NCBI RefSeq assembly: GCF_009296165.1
Contig: NZ_VUAZ01000075.1
Coordinates: 1 to 52,751 of the forward strand
Length of the DNA: 52,751 bases
Source: Pseudomonas kitaguniensis
GTDB taxonomy: Bacteria > Pseudomonadota > Gammaproteobacteria > Pseudomonadales > Pseudomonadaceae
Direction of reading: 5' to 3'
The notes beneath the pieces are model-generated. The model searched no databases. It saw nothing but the letters and a program-made list of their open reading frames with translations, and was not told where the DNA came from. How positions within the stretch are numbered: the first letter of the stretch is position 1; each line of letters begins with the position of its first letter. Both the position numbers and the translations under genes were made by a program. Positions 36,956 to 45,903 of this stretch are shown here, in pieces.

Positions 36956-37834
36956 ATGCGCCTGAGTACCAGCGCTATCGCGCTCGTTGCCGCACTGCTG
37001 ATCAACCACGCGGCAAATGCCACTGAACTGCCACAACGCTGGGTCAGTGCCGGCGGGGCGTTATCGGAATGGGTGACGGACTTGGGCGGTGAGTCGAAGT
37101 TGGTGGGGGTCGATACCACCAGCCAGCACCCGGAGTCGCTAAAAGCCTTGCCAAGCATTGGTTATCAACGGCAACTGTCAGCCGAGGGCATCCTTAGCCT
37201 GCGCCCGCAAATTTTGGTGGGCACTGAAGAAATGGGCCCGCCACCGGTGCTGGCGCAGATTCGCGGCGCGGGTGTGCAAGTAGACATGTTCTCGGCCCAG
37301 CCGGACCTTGCGACCTTGAAGGGCAACCTGCAGCACTTGGGCAAATTACTCGGCAATCAGGCCAAGGCCGACGAATTGTTTACTGAATATGAACAGGCAC
37401 TTGAACAGCAACAACGTTGGCTCGCCAAGGCTCAGGCAACCGAAAAGGCGCCGGGCGTGCTGTTGGTGCTGGGCCACGCGGGTGGCAAGCCGTTGATAGC
37501 CGGTAAAGACACGGCCGCTGACTGGATAGTGCGTAAAGCGGGCGGGCGCAATTTGGCGACTCACACCGGTTACAAGCCGTTTTCGGTGGAGTCGTTGGCC
37601 GGGCTAAGCCCCGATGTGTTGGTGTTTGCTGACCGTGCACTGACGGGCGATGCGGCGCGCGCGGCGTTGTTCAAGGAAAACCCGATGTTGGCGTTAACGC
37701 CTGCGGCCAAGAATGGCCGGGTGTTCGAGCTGGACCCAACCCTGCTGGTTGGCGGGCTGGGGCCGCGATTGCCGCAAAGCCTGGTGCAACTGTCTGCCGG
37801 GTTTTATCCGTCTCAGGCTAAAACTGCTCCATGA
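36956..37834 (+). CDS. hmuT: Haem ABC transporter, periplasmic binding protein
   Basis: A 292-residue class III (helical-backbone) binding protein that carries haem from a TonB receptor to the HmuUV permease. The N-terminus is a Sec signal (MRLSTSAIALVAALLINHAA, cleavage likely after ANA). The haem-ligand Tyr is expected in PSIGYQRQLSAEGILSLRPQ, a segment diagnostic for HmuT/PhuT/ShuT; DTTSQHPESLKALP precedes it. ATG at 36956 follows AAGGAAAC; the in-frame start ten codons upstream would spoil the signal peptide. The stop overlaps hmuU by 4 bp. No receptor (hmuR/phuR) or PhuS-like gene is present nearby. Confidence 0.92.
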   Translation: MRLSTSAIALVAALLINHAANATELPQRWVSAGGALSEWVTDLGGESKLVGVDTTSQHPESLKALPSIGYQRQLSAEGILSLRPQILVGTEEMGPPPVLAQIRGAGVQVDMFSAQPDLATLKGNLQHLGKLLGNQAKADELFTEYEQALEQQQRWLAKAQATEKAPGVLLVLGHAGGKPLIAGKDTAADWIVRKAGGRNLATHTGYKPFSVESLAGLSPDVLVFADRALTGDAARAALFKENPMLALTPAAKNGRVFELDPTLLVGGLGPRLPQSLVQLSAGFYPSQAKTAP

Positions 37835-38868
37835 CCACTCTGGTTAAACCCAAAACGCTGTTTATCGGGCTGACGCTGCTGTGTGTCTTGGCGATCTGGC
37901 TGTCGTTGGCGTTAGGGCCGGTCAGCCTGCCGCTGCTGGATACGCTGCGGGCGGCCTTGCGCTTGATGGGGGTGCCGATTGAGGCGCAAGGCCTGGAGCA
38001 GGCCGAACTGATCCTTGGGCAGATTCGCCTGCCGCGTACCTTGCTGGGCCTGGCAGTCGGTGGCGTACTGGCGTTGTCGGGCGTGGCGATGCAGGGCTTG
38101 TTTCGCAACCCGCTGGCGGACCCCGGTTTGGTCGGCGTGTCCAGCGGCGCGGCGCTCGGGGCGGCGGTGGCGATTGTAGGCGGTTCTTTATTGGGTGGGT
38201 TGCCGGAGGTGCTCGGGCCGTACCTGTTGTCGTTGTGTGCGTTTCTCGGTGGGCTTGGGGTAACGGCGCTGGTCTATCGCCTGGGGCGCCGCAACGGCCA
38301 GACCAATGTGGCGACGATGCTGCTGGCCGGCATCGCCCTCACCGCGCTCGCCGGTTCGGCGGTGGGGCTGTTTACCTATTTGGCCGACGACGCCACTTTG
38401 CGCACCCTGACGTTCTGGAACCTGGGCAGCCTTAATGGCGCGGTCTATTCGCGGTTGTGGCCGTTGTTGCTGGTCAGCGCCGGGGTGGCGCTGTGGTTGC
38501 CGCGCCGGGCCAAAGCGCTGAATGCATTGTTACTGGGTGAGTCTGAAGCCAGTCACCTTGGCGTCAACGTGGAAGGGCTCAAGCGCGAACTGGTGTTTTG
38601 TACGGCGCTGGGTGTGGGCGCGGCAGTGGCGGCGGCAGGCATGATCGGTTTTGTCGGGCTGGTGGTGCCGCATTTGGTGCGGCTGCTGGCGGGGCCGGAC
38701 CACCGGGTACTGCTTCCGGCTTCGGTGTTGGCGGGGGCAAGTCTGTTGCTGTTTGCTGACCTTGTGGCGCGTTTGGCACTGGCGCCTGCGGAATTGCCGA
38801 TTGGCATTGTGACGGCGTTTATTGGCGCGCCGTTTTTTCTGTTTTTGTTGCTGCGAGGGCGCGCCTGA
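37831..38868 (+). CDS. hmuU: Haem ABC transporter, FecCD-type permease
   Basis: A 345-residue inner-membrane permease of the FecCD/BtuC family with about 9-10 helices. Landmarks are [44 protein letters not shown] (about 70-115, read in two conserved blocks), the coupling-helix region [16 protein letters not shown] (about 235-250) and the [29 protein letters not shown] block after it. It forms a homodimer with two HmuV subunits. ATG at 37831 overlaps hmuT by 4 bp; its TGA overlaps the hmuV ATG by 1 bp. Confidence 0.95.
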   Translation: MTTLVKPKTLFIGLTLLCVLAIWLSLALGPVSLPLLDTLRAALRLMGVPIEAQGLEQAELILGQIRLPRTLLGLAVGGVLALSGVAMQGLFRNPLADPGLVGVSSGAALGAAVAIVGGSLLGGLPEVLGPYLLSLCAFLGGLGVTALVYRLGRRNGQTNVATMLLAGIALTALAGSAVGLFTYLADDATLRTLTFWNLGSLNGAVYSRLWPLLLVSAGVALWLPRRAKALNALLLGESEASHLGVNVEGLKRELVFCTALGVGAAVAAAGMIGFVGLVVPHLVRLLAGPDHRVLLPASVLAGASLLLFADLVARLALAPAELPIGIVTAFIGAPFFLFLLLRGRA

Positions 38869-39635
38869 TGCTGCGAGTCGAAGCGCTGCAGATCCGTCGC
38901 GGGCGCAAGGTTGTGTTGGCGAATGTCGACCTGGACCTGCTGCCGGGCGAAGTGCTTGGGGTTTTGGGGCCTAACGGCGCAGGCAAAAGCACGTTGCTCG
39001 GTGCACTCTGCGGCGAGTTGCATCCGGATCAGGGCGAAGTGTGGCTGGACCAGCAAGCACTGAAAAGTTGGAGTGGCGTGCAGCGTGCGCAACGCTTGGC
39101 GGTGTTGCCGCAAACCTCGACCCTGGACTTCGCGTTCCGTGTGGAAGAAGTCGTCGGCATGGGGCGCTTGCCGCATCAGACCGGTCACGTGCGTGATGAC
39201 GAAATTATTCACGCGGCGCTGCAAGCTGCGGATGTGGCGCACTTGAGCGGTCGCAGTTACCTGGCGCTGTCCGGCGGCGAGCGCCAGCGCGTGCACTTGG
39301 CGCGGGTGCTGGCGCAGTTATGGCCAGGCGAAACAGGGCAGACATTGCTGCTGGATGAGCCGACCTCAATGCTTGACCCTTTGCATCAGCACACCACCTT
39401 GCAGGCCATCCGCAGTTTTGCCGACAGAGGCGCTGCAGTGTTGGTGATCCTGCATGACCTGAATCTGGCGGCTCGCTACTGTGATCGCATTCTGTTGCTG
39501 GAAGATGGGCGCCCACACGCCCTGGATACGCCGGCAAAGGTGTTGCGACCTGAGCCGTTGAAGGCCGTGTTTGGTTTGGATGTGCTGGTACAACCGCATC
39601 CGGAACGCGGGCACCCGCTGATTATCGCGCGCTGA
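38868..39635 (+). CDS. hmuV: Haem ABC transporter, ATP-binding protein
   Basis: A 255-residue ABC ATPase energising haem import. Walker A is GPNGAGKST (about 35-43), the Q loop lies in [10 protein letters not shown], the signature is [18 protein letters not shown] (about 136), Walker B is [12 protein letters not shown] and the switch His is in [13 protein letters not shown]. Length and the ending ([17 protein letters not shown]) match HmuV/PhuV. Third gene of a tightly overlapping hmuTUV operon. Its stop is only 19 bp from the 3' end of the convergent PrrF sRNA. Confidence 0.95.
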   Translation: MLRVEALQIRRGRKVVLANVDLDLLPGEVLGVLGPNGAGKSTLLGALCGELHPDQGEVWLDQQALKSWSGVQRAQRLAVLPQTSTLDFAFRVEEVVGMGRLPHQTGHVRDDEIIHAALQAADVAHLSGRSYLALSGGERQRVHLARVLAQLWPGETGQTLLLDEPTSMLDPLHQHTTLQAIRSFADRGAAVLVILHDLNLAARYCDRILLLEDGRPHALDTPAKVLRPEPLKAVFGLDVLVQPHPERGHPLIIAR

Positions 39636-39654
39636 GACGCGCTTTTTCACAGGC

Positions 39655-39767
39655 AAAAAAAGACCCGGCAAGCGCCGGGTCAAATAACCGTGATTAGCCT
39701 GATGAGGAGATAATCTGAGAGTCCGAACCAATGGTCTTTCAGTTATCGGCTGATCTCGCGACCAGTT
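39655..39767 (-). ncRNA. prrF: PrrF-type iron-responsive small RNA
   Basis: The minus strand gives an RNA of about 113 nt starting AACTGGTCGCGAGATCAGCC and containing the PrrF core TCAGATTATCTCCTCATC followed by AGGCTAATCACGGTTATTTG, then the terminator GACCCGGC/GCCGGGTC with seven T. PrrF RNAs base-pair with mRNAs of iron-containing proteins (for example sodB, acnA) and are made only when Fur releases the promoter. The promoter is visible: -35 TTGACT (39801-39796), 16-nt spacer, -10 TATGAT (39779-39774). Only one copy is present, unlike the tandem prrF1-prrF2 of P. aeruginosa. Confidence 0.93.
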
Positions 39768-39769
39768 GT

Positions 39770-39788
39770 GATAATCATAACGATTCTC
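39770..39788. promoter_or_regulatory. Fur box of prrF
   Basis: GATAATCATAACGATTCTC resembles the 19-bp Fur consensus (GATAATGATAATCATTATC) and covers the -10 element and spacer of the prrF promoter, so Fe-Fur would block RNA polymerase directly. Confidence 0.88.
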
Positions 39789-39878
39789 ATTTGAGAGTCA
39801 ACACTTGTTTTTGCGTGCGCTGCCGGTTTTCTCAAACACTCGTACGAAATCCCGTAAACGCTGGGTGTTACTGCTGAT

Positions 39879-40151
39879 CTAATTCTTCTGCCGCGCTGAA
39901 ATTGCCTCCAGCTGGCGGTTCAATGCTTCCTTACGCTCTGTGGGAAGGTCGTTCCAATGCACATCCATCAGCGCGCCTTCAATGGCATACAAGAGTACTT
40001 TGGATGCGCGGAACCCGCGCGTGCGCACGGCTCTATAGGCATCGACCGCCCCGAGGCGGCGCAGGTCGGATGCACTGTGGATGCCCACGGCGTGCAGCCA
40101 TTGAGCCGACGTCTTGCCAAGGTTTTTCAGGTGTTGCAGCTCATCGTTCAT
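39879..40151 (-). CDS. TfoX C-terminal domain protein
   Basis: A 90-residue protein with the helix-hairpin-helix-like TfoX_C domain: LQHLKNLGKTSAQWLHAVGI (about 5-24) and SDLRRLGAVDAYRAV...YAIEGALMDVHWNDLP. In larger proteins this domain accompanies the competence regulator TfoX; stand-alone forms have no defined role. ATG at 40151 fits the domain start; the longer frame to 40202 adds 17 unconserved residues. Its 3' end faces the PrrF promoter region 110 bp away. Confidence 0.87.
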   Translation of the reverse strand: MNDELQHLKNLGKTSAQWLHAVGIHSASDLRRLGAVDAYRAVRTRGFRASKVLLYAIEGALMDVHWNDLPTERKEALNRQLEAISARQKN

Positions 40152-40351
40152 CAAGCCTCCATGCGACGGCCGAAGGGTGCGGTGGGTATCGTGACCAGGC
40201 AAGCCTGAAAAGGAGTGTAGCGCTCAGCAGGAAAAGTGTAGTTCTTTGGTCAGTAACGGCTGAAAAGCTATAAGAATCGCTGGGGCGTTTGCCCGCAGGC
40301 AGGCGGAGGCACCCGGCACGCGGGCGCGTACCAAGCGTTGGAGGCGTGATG

Positions 40352-40696
40352 TTATTTGGTGCGGTAGCGCAGGCGAGTGCCGAAATTAACCGACATCAGA
40401 ATCTCGTCTGCCGTCAGCTCAGGCGCAAAGTAGGTGCCGGAGATTTGCGCGTGAGCCAAGCTGGCGCCTTCCAGTGAGCAGCCGCGCAAGTCCAGGCCAC
40501 GCAGGTCGGCAGAGCGAAAGTAGGCGTCGGTGAAATCCACACCCGTTGCATCCAGTTCACGCAGGTCGAGCCCGCGGAAGTCGCCACCGCGCATGTCAAT
40601 AGCGCCGTCTTTGGGACGCTGCTGGTTGAAGCCGCGAACATCGTCCTTGTGCAGGAGTGCGTAGAGCGGTGTATCAAGAAGCTTTGGCTGACTCAT
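40352..40696 (-). CDS. Pentapeptide-repeat protein
   Basis: A 114-residue protein whose middle (about 38-90) is a run of A(D/N)LxX pentapeptides: FRGLDLRELDATGVDFTDAY, then FRSADLRGLDLRGCSLEGAS and LAHAQIS. Such repeats fold into a right-handed beta helix; some members mimic DNA (Qnr, MfpA), but nothing here indicates that activity. Single gene; the 200-bp gap to the TfoX-C gene shows no further feature. Confidence 0.82.
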   Translation of the reverse strand: MSQPKLLDTPLYALLHKDDVRGFNQQRPKDGAIDMRGGDFRGLDLRELDATGVDFTDAYFRSADLRGLDLRGCSLEGASLAHAQISGTYFAPELTADEILMSVNFGTRLRYRTK

Positions 40697-40789
40697 GACG
40701 ACGACTCCTGCTTTAAGGATAATGTCATTATGGTGGCATATTTTCTCGATCGTGCACCGAAGTCGGTGACACGACCAGAAAATATTTTT

Positions 40790-42345
40790 TTACAGGCCCG
40801 GCAGGCGTTGGCGAATGTGTGCGACCAAGGCGTCGAGGGTGCCGCTTTCATTGGTTTCGACACGTTTGCTCAGCAGCAGTTCTTCCGCCGACAACGCATC
40901 GCGGTTGGCCTGCTGCGCTTCGATAACCGCCAAGGTCGCGTCGGACGGATCGTTTTTATCTGCCTGACGCTGTGCCAGCCAACTGGCGATAACGGCCTGT
41001 GGTGCGTTGCAATCCAGGATCAGGAAGGGCGCGCCGGTGGCCTCGGCAATTTTCGCGGCTGCGTCGCGCTGCTCGCGTTTCAAGAAGGTGGCATCCAGCA
41101 CCACTGGGTAGCCGGCGCGCAATACGCTGTCGGCAATTTCGTTCAGGCGGGCGTAGGTCGCAGCACTGGCGTCGGTGGTATAGATGCCGGCCTGTGGCGT
41201 GTTTTCGACAGGCTGCTCGCCAAACAGGCGCTTGCGTTCCACATCCGAACGCAAGCGTACGGCGCCCAACGCTTCGACATGCGCATGGCCACGTGGCTCT
41301 TGCCGACGGCTGATACACCGTGCGTAATTGCCAGGAAGCGTGAGGGAATAGTGCTGTAGCTTTCAGCCAGGTTGGCGTAGTTGCGGTACTGGCGCAGGGT
41401 AGTGGCGCGCTCCACCGGGCTGGCCTCGCTCGGCATACTGAACAACGCCACTTTGGCGCGTACCAGCGCGCGGTAGGCTTTATAGAAGTTGAGCACTTCA
41501 AGGCCCTGGTAGTCGCCGGTCAGTTCCAGGTATTGGCTGATAAAGCGGCGCGCCAGAGACTTGAGGCCGCGGTCTTCAAGGTCCATCGCCAGGAACGCGC
41601 TGTCGGCGTAGACATCGGTAAAGCGGAACGGCTCGTTGAATTCGATGCAGTCGAAAATCACGACGTGGCCGTCGATCAGCGTCGCGTTGCCCAAATGAAT
41701 ATCGCCATGGCATTCGCGGGTGAAGCCGTCCAGCTTGCGCTGTGCCAGCAACGGCTTAAGGCGTTCGAAGCTGCTTTCAGCCCAGGCTTGCAGCGCCTCC
41801 AACTGAGCCAGGTCGGCCTTGTCGCTGAGGAACGGGCGGATCTGATCGAAGTTCTGGCGTACCGGCGCCATGACCTCGTCCGGCGTGCCGGCCGGGTGTT
41901 CCTGCGGGACCTTGGGCGCGGTCAGGTGGAAGTGCGCAATCTGTTTGGCCAGTTCATCGACGTGCGCACTGGTCAGTTCGCCATTGGCTTGCAACGTGCT
42001 GAGCAGTTGGCTTTGCGGGAACTGGCGCATTTTGAGCGCGTACTCGATCGCCGGGCCTTCGCCATTCAATTGTGGCGCTTGGGCAGTGCCGGTAATCGGC
42101 AACACTTCAAGGTACAAATCTTCGGTCAGGCGCTGGTTGAGGCGCAGCTCTTCGTTGCAGAAGTGGCCGCGATCACTCAAGTCGGTAAAATCCAAAAAGC
42201 CGAAGTTCATCGGTTTCTTCAATTTATAAGCGAAGGGACCCGTCAGGATGACCCACGAAATATGCGTCTCGATGACTTGAAACGCTTCAACCGGATGGGG
42301 ATACAAAGCCGGGTTTTGCAGGGCAGCGATCAGGGACTGGCTCAC
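40790..42345 (-). pseudogene. Phosphotransferase-like / AAA kinase fusion protein, interrupted by a -1 frameshift
   Basis: Two domains. The N-terminal part (about 1-330, GTG at 42345) is aminoglycoside-phosphotransferase-like with HGDIHLGNATL and FDCIEFNEPFRFTDVYAD. The C-terminal part is a P-loop kinase (AAA_33/zeta-like) with THGVSAVGKSHVAMRM (Walker A) followed by RLRSDVERKRLFG, VVLDATFLKREQR and LILDCNAP. Between them, at 41278, the coding strand reads ATG-TCG-AAG where ATG-GTC-GAA-GCG is expected: one G is missing. Restoring it joins both halves into 518 residues, the usual size for this family. The substrate is unknown. Without repair the products would be a 400-residue N-part and an isolated C-part. 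Confidence 0.88.
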
Positions 42346-42429
42346 GGGCGATCCTTCAAAGTCTGGGGGAAATCATGGCGTGCATTATGGCGGTTACAAC
42401 CGGTCGTGCAAACCGCTGTCCGGCTCATG

Positions 42430-42455
42430 TTGATCAGCAATAAAGTGCGTATAAT
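42430..42455 (+). promoter_or_regulatory. Putative promoter of mrcB, close to the start codon
   Basis: A perfect TATAAT at 42450-42455 with a weak TTGATC at 42430-42435 (14-nt spacer, short). A start 6-7 nt after the -10 would fall about 2 nt before the mrcB ATG at 42464. Confidence 0.4.
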
Positions 42456-42463
42456 CCGCCGCC

Positions 42464-44791
42464 ATGACTCGAACCCGATCTCCCCGTTCCCGTAAAAAAC
42501 CTCCTCCTTCGCGTGGCCTGCGCCCGTGGCTGGGCTGGGCGCTCAAGCTCGGCCTGGTGGGCCTTGTGGTGCTCGCAGGCTTCGCGGTGTACCTCGACGC
42601 TGTGGTGCAGGAGAAGTTCTCCGGCAAGCGCTGGACCATTCCGGCCAAAGTGTACGCACGCCCGTTGGAACTGTTCACCGGCCAAAAGCTGAGCAAGGAC
42701 GACTTCCTCACCGAGCTCGACGCCTTGGGCTATCGCCGCGAACCTGTGAGCAATGGCCCGGGCTCTGCGGCCGTCAGCGGCAATACCGTCGACCTGAACA
42801 CCCGTGGCTTCCAGTTCTATGAAGGCCTGGAAAAAGCCCAGCCGGTGCGCGTGCGCTTCTCTGGCGATTACGTCGCCGAGCTGTCGTCACTCAATGGTTC
42901 GAAGCTGCCCGTGGTGCGCTTGGAACCGTTGATGATCGGCGGCATTTACCCGAAAAACCTTGAAGATCGCATCCTGATCAAGCTTGATCAGGTGCCTCCC
43001 TACTTGCTCGAAACCCTGGTGGCGGTTGAAGACCGCGATTTCTACAGCCACTGGGGCGTCTCACCCAAATCGATTGCCCGCGCCCTCTGGGTTAACACCT
43101 CCGGCGGCAAGATGACTCAGGGCGGCAGCACGCTGACGCAACAATTGGTCAAGAACTTCTACCTGACCAACGAACGCAGCCTGACCCGCAAGCTCACCGA
43201 AGCCATGATGGCCATGCTGTTGGAGTTGCATTACAGCAAGCAGGAAATCCTTGAGGCGTACCTCAACGAGGTATTCGTCGGTCAGGATGGCCAGCGCGCC
43301 GTGCACGGTTTCGGTTTGGCCAGTCAGTTCTTCTTTGGCCAGCCATTGTCCGAGTTGAAATTGCATCAAGTCGCGCTGCTGGTGGGGATGGTCAAGGGGC
43401 CGTCGTATTACAACCCGCGTCGCAACCCGGAGCGCGCGCTCGAACGGCGTAACCTGGTGCTCGACGTGCTGGAGCAGCAAGGCGTGGCCACTGCCGAGCA
43501 AGTGGCGGCTGCGAAAAAAATGCCACTGGGTGTAACCACTCGCGGCAAGCTGGCCGACAGCTCGTTCCCGGGCTTTATCGACCTGGTCAAGCGCCAGTTG
43601 CGTGAAGACTACCGCGACGAGGACTTGACCGAAGAAGGCCTGCGGATCTTCACCAGCTTCGACCCGATTTTGCAGATGAAAGCCGAAGCGTCGGTCAACG
43701 ACACCTTCAAGCGCCTGACGGGCCGTAAAGGCTCCGACGAAGTAGAAGCGGCCATGGTCGTGACCAACCCGGAAACCGGTGAAGTGCAGGCCATGATCGG
43801 CAGCCGTCAGGCCAGTTTCGCCGGCTTCAACCGCGCGCTGGATGCGGTGCGGCCAATCGGCTCGCTGGTTAAGCCGGCGGTGTACCTGACGGCCCTGGAA
43901 AAACCGAGCAAATACACCCTGACCAGTTGGCTCTCGGATGACCCGCTGTCGGTCAAAGGTGCAGACGGCCAAGTGTGGACGCCGCAGAACTTTGATCGAC
44001 GCTCGCACGGCACCGTCTTCCTGTATCAGGGCCTGGCGCATTCCTACAACATCTCCACCTCGCGCCTTGGGCTTGAAGTGGGGGTGCCGAATGTGCTGAA
44101 AACCTTGGGCCGCCTGGGCATCAACCGTGAGTTCCCGGCGTTCCCATCGATACTGCTGGGCGCTGGCGCCATGACCCCGATGGAAGTGGCGACGATGTAC
44201 CAGACGCTCGCCAACGGTGGCTTTAATACACCGATGCGCGGCATTCGCAGCGTGCTGACCGCGGAGGGCGAGCCGCTCAAGCGTTATCCGTTCCAGATTC
44301 AGCAACGTTTTGATGCGGGCTCCATCTACCTGATCCAGAACGCCATGCAACGCGTGATGCGTGAAGGCACCGGGCGCTCGGTCTACAGCGTGCTGCCGGC
44401 GAACCTGACACTCGCGGGCAAGACCGGTACCAGTAACGATTCGCGTGACAGTTGGTTCGCAGGCTTCGGCCAGGATGTGCTGGCCGTGGTATGGCTGGGC
44501 CGCGACGATAACGGCAAGACGCCGTTCACCGGTGCGACGGGTGCGTTGCAGGTCTGGACCAGCTTTATGCGCAAAGCCGACCCGCTGCCGCTGAACATGC
44601 CGCAGCCGGATAACATCGTGCAGGCCTGGATTGATCCGCACACGGGGCAGGGCTCCGATGCCAACTGCCCCGGCGCGGTACAGATGCCGTATATTCGCGG
44701 CAGCGAGCCACCACCCGGCGCCGCGTGCGGTGGCAGTGCCCCCGCTGACGCGGAATCGGTGATGGATTGGGTCAAGGGCTGGATGAATTAA
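42464..44791 (+). CDS. mrcB: Penicillin-binding protein 1B (bifunctional)
   Basis: Polymerises and cross-links peptidoglycan. The 775 residues comprise a short basic cytoplasmic tail (RTRSPRSRKKPPP), one membrane helix (about 26-46), a UB2H domain (about 65-150, the contact site for lipoprotein activators), the glycosyltransferase domain with catalytic Glu189 in VAVEDRDFYSHWG and TQGGSTLTQQLVKN, and the transpeptidase domain with Ser467 in SLVKPAVYL, SYN (HSYNIST) and KTG (AGKTGTSNDSRD). ATG at 42464. Its probable activator, lpoP, follows 16 bp downstream. Confidence 0.96.
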   Translation: MTRTRSPRSRKKPPPSRGLRPWLGWALKLGLVGLVVLAGFAVYLDAVVQEKFSGKRWTIPAKVYARPLELFTGQKLSKDDFLTELDALGYRREPVSNGPGSAAVSGNTVDLNTRGFQFYEGLEKAQPVRVRFSGDYVAELSSLNGSKLPVVRLEPLMIGGIYPKNLEDRILIKLDQVPPYLLETLVAVEDRDFYSHWGVSPKSIARALWVNTSGGKMTQGGSTLTQQLVKNFYLTNERSLTRKLTEAMMAMLLELHYSKQEILEAYLNEVFVGQDGQRAVHGFGLASQFFFGQPLSELKLHQVALLVGMVKGPSYYNPRRNPERALERRNLVLDVLEQQGVATAEQVAAAKKMPLGVTTRGKLADSSFPGFIDLVKRQLREDYRDEDLTEEGLRIFTSFDPILQMKAEASVNDTFKRLTGRKGSDEVEAAMVVTNPETGEVQAMIGSRQASFAGFNRALDAVRPIGSLVKPAVYLTALEKPSKYTLTSWLSDDPLSVKGADGQVWTPQNFDRRSHGTVFLYQGLAHSYNISTSRLGLEVGVPNVLKTLGRLGINREFPAFPSILLGAGAMTPMEVATMYQTLANGGFNTPMRGIRSVLTAEGEPLKRYPFQIQQRFDAGSIYLIQNAMQRVMREGTGRSVYSVLPANLTLAGKTGTSNDSRDSWFAGFGQDVLAVVWLGRDDNGKTPFTGATGALQVWTSFMRKADPLPLNMPQPDNIVQAWIDPHTGQGSDANCPGAVQMPYIRGSEPPPGAACGGSAPADAESVMDWVKGWMN

Positions 44792-44807
44792 GCAAAGAGG
44801 GTTTCAA

Positions 44808-45541
44808 GTGAACAAGTGGTGGATTCCAGCTATTACAGCTCTGGCTTTGCTCAACGGTTGCGCCAGCGTGCAGCGCGGCTCGATCCCTGTGGTGGATTCG
44901 AGTTCGGCTGTCTCGAATAACGACCGCATCTCGGCCAACGGCGGTTTCCGTCAGACCGTGGTCAAGCGTCCTGCCCAAGCCACACCTCAAGCCATGCCGC
45001 AGGATTCGGGTGTGGTGGTGATGGTGCCGGGCGGTGGGGCTGCCGCTGCCGCGCCGATCAGTTCTGAGCCGTGGACCCCAGGGCCAAGCACCTCGGGGCC
45101 GATCAACACTGCGCCGGTTCAAACAGCGCCGGTCAATCAGGGCACTTACAACATGCCGTCGACGCCGAGCGGTATTCCGTCGTCGTCCAGTGCGGGTGGT
45201 CTGTCGGCTGACGAGCAACTGGATGGCCCGGTGCTGTCCTTGCTCACTACCGCCCAGCAGCAGCAGGCCGGTGGTGACTTGAACGGCGCGTCGTCGAGCC
45301 TTGAGCGCGCTCAGCGCGTGGCGCCTCGCGAGCCACAAGTGCTGTATCGCCTGGCCCAAGTGCGCCTGGCCCAGGGTGATGCGCCGCAAGCCGAGCAGTT
45401 TGCCCGGCGTGGGCTGAGCCTGGCCAATGGCCGCCCAGACCTGCAAGCCAACCTTTGGGCATTGATTGGTGACGCGCGTGCCGCACAGGCGACGCCGCCG
45501 GTGCCGCGCAAGCTCGGCAAAAAGCTAAGGTCAGCCTCTGA
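44808..45541 (+). pseudogene. lpoP: TPR lipoprotein, PBP1B activator LpoP-like, -1 frameshift near the 3' end
   Basis: An outer-membrane lipoprotein: signal peptide with lipobox LLNGC (Cys18), a Ser/Pro/Ala-rich linker (about 25-130) and a TPR-like region (about 140-230, QLDGPVLSLLTTAQQQQAGG...AQRVAPREPQVLYRLAQVRL). In P. aeruginosa the TPR lipoprotein next to ponB/mrcB, LpoP, activates PBP1B; position and architecture agree. At 45488-45489 the text is CAG-GCG-ACG where CAG-GGC-GAC is expected (one G lost). Restoring it gives the ending GDAAGAAQARQKAKVSL and a TGA that shares its last base with the yqcC ATG, total 244 aa. The uncorrected frame runs on to 45734 inside yqcC. The start is GTG at 44808 behind AGAGGG. 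Confidence 0.86.
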
Positions 45542-45870
45542 TGGATGCACGGTTCCCGGCCATTGCCGAACAGTTATTGCTGATCGAGCGCGAACTGCGC
45601 CTGCAGGGCTGGTGGGACGACGTGTCCCCCAGCGCCGAAGCGCTCGGCAGCGTCGAGCCGTTTGCGGTGGATACCCTGGACTTTCACCAGTGGCTGCAAT
45701 GGATTTTCCTGGTGCGCATGAAGCAGATCCTTGAACATGATCTGCCGTTGCCAAATGCCTCGGGGATTATGGAGATGGCTGAGATGGTCTACGCCGACCG
45801 GCCGTTGCAAAGCCTTGGTTTGCGAAATGCGCTGAAAAAGTTCGACCAATTGATCGTCGACGCTCGTTAA
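45541..45870 (+). CDS. yqcC: YqcC family protein (DUF446)
   Basis: A 109-residue, mostly helical cytoplasmic protein with the family pattern LLxIExELRxxGWW at the N-terminus (IERELRLQGWWDDV) and PFAVDTLDFHQWLQWIFLVR in the middle. In E. coli yqcC lies next to the tRNA pseudouridine synthase truC; here it follows mrcB-lpoP. Function unknown. The ATG overlaps the restored lpoP stop by 1 bp, supporting translational coupling. Confidence 0.9.
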   Translation: MDARFPAIAEQLLLIERELRLQGWWDDVSPSAEALGSVEPFAVDTLDFHQWLQWIFLVRMKQILEHDLPLPNASGIMEMAEMVYADRPLQSLGLRNALKKFDQLIVDAR

Positions 45871-45876
45871 TTGCCT

Positions 45877-45903
45877 GACTGCCGGGTTTTCCGGCAGTCT
45901 TGC
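45877..45903 (+). terminator. Terminator of the mrcB-lpoP-yqcC operon
   Basis: Stem GACTGCCGG/CCGGCAGTC with a GTTTT loop begins 7 bp after the yqcC stop; a short TT tract follows. Confidence 0.75.

Noticed and set aside
45541..45734. C-terminal extension of the lpoP frame into yqcC (TVPGHCRTVIADRAR...).
   Set aside because: It is yqcC read in the wrong frame after the lost G; the corrected lpoP ends at 45541.
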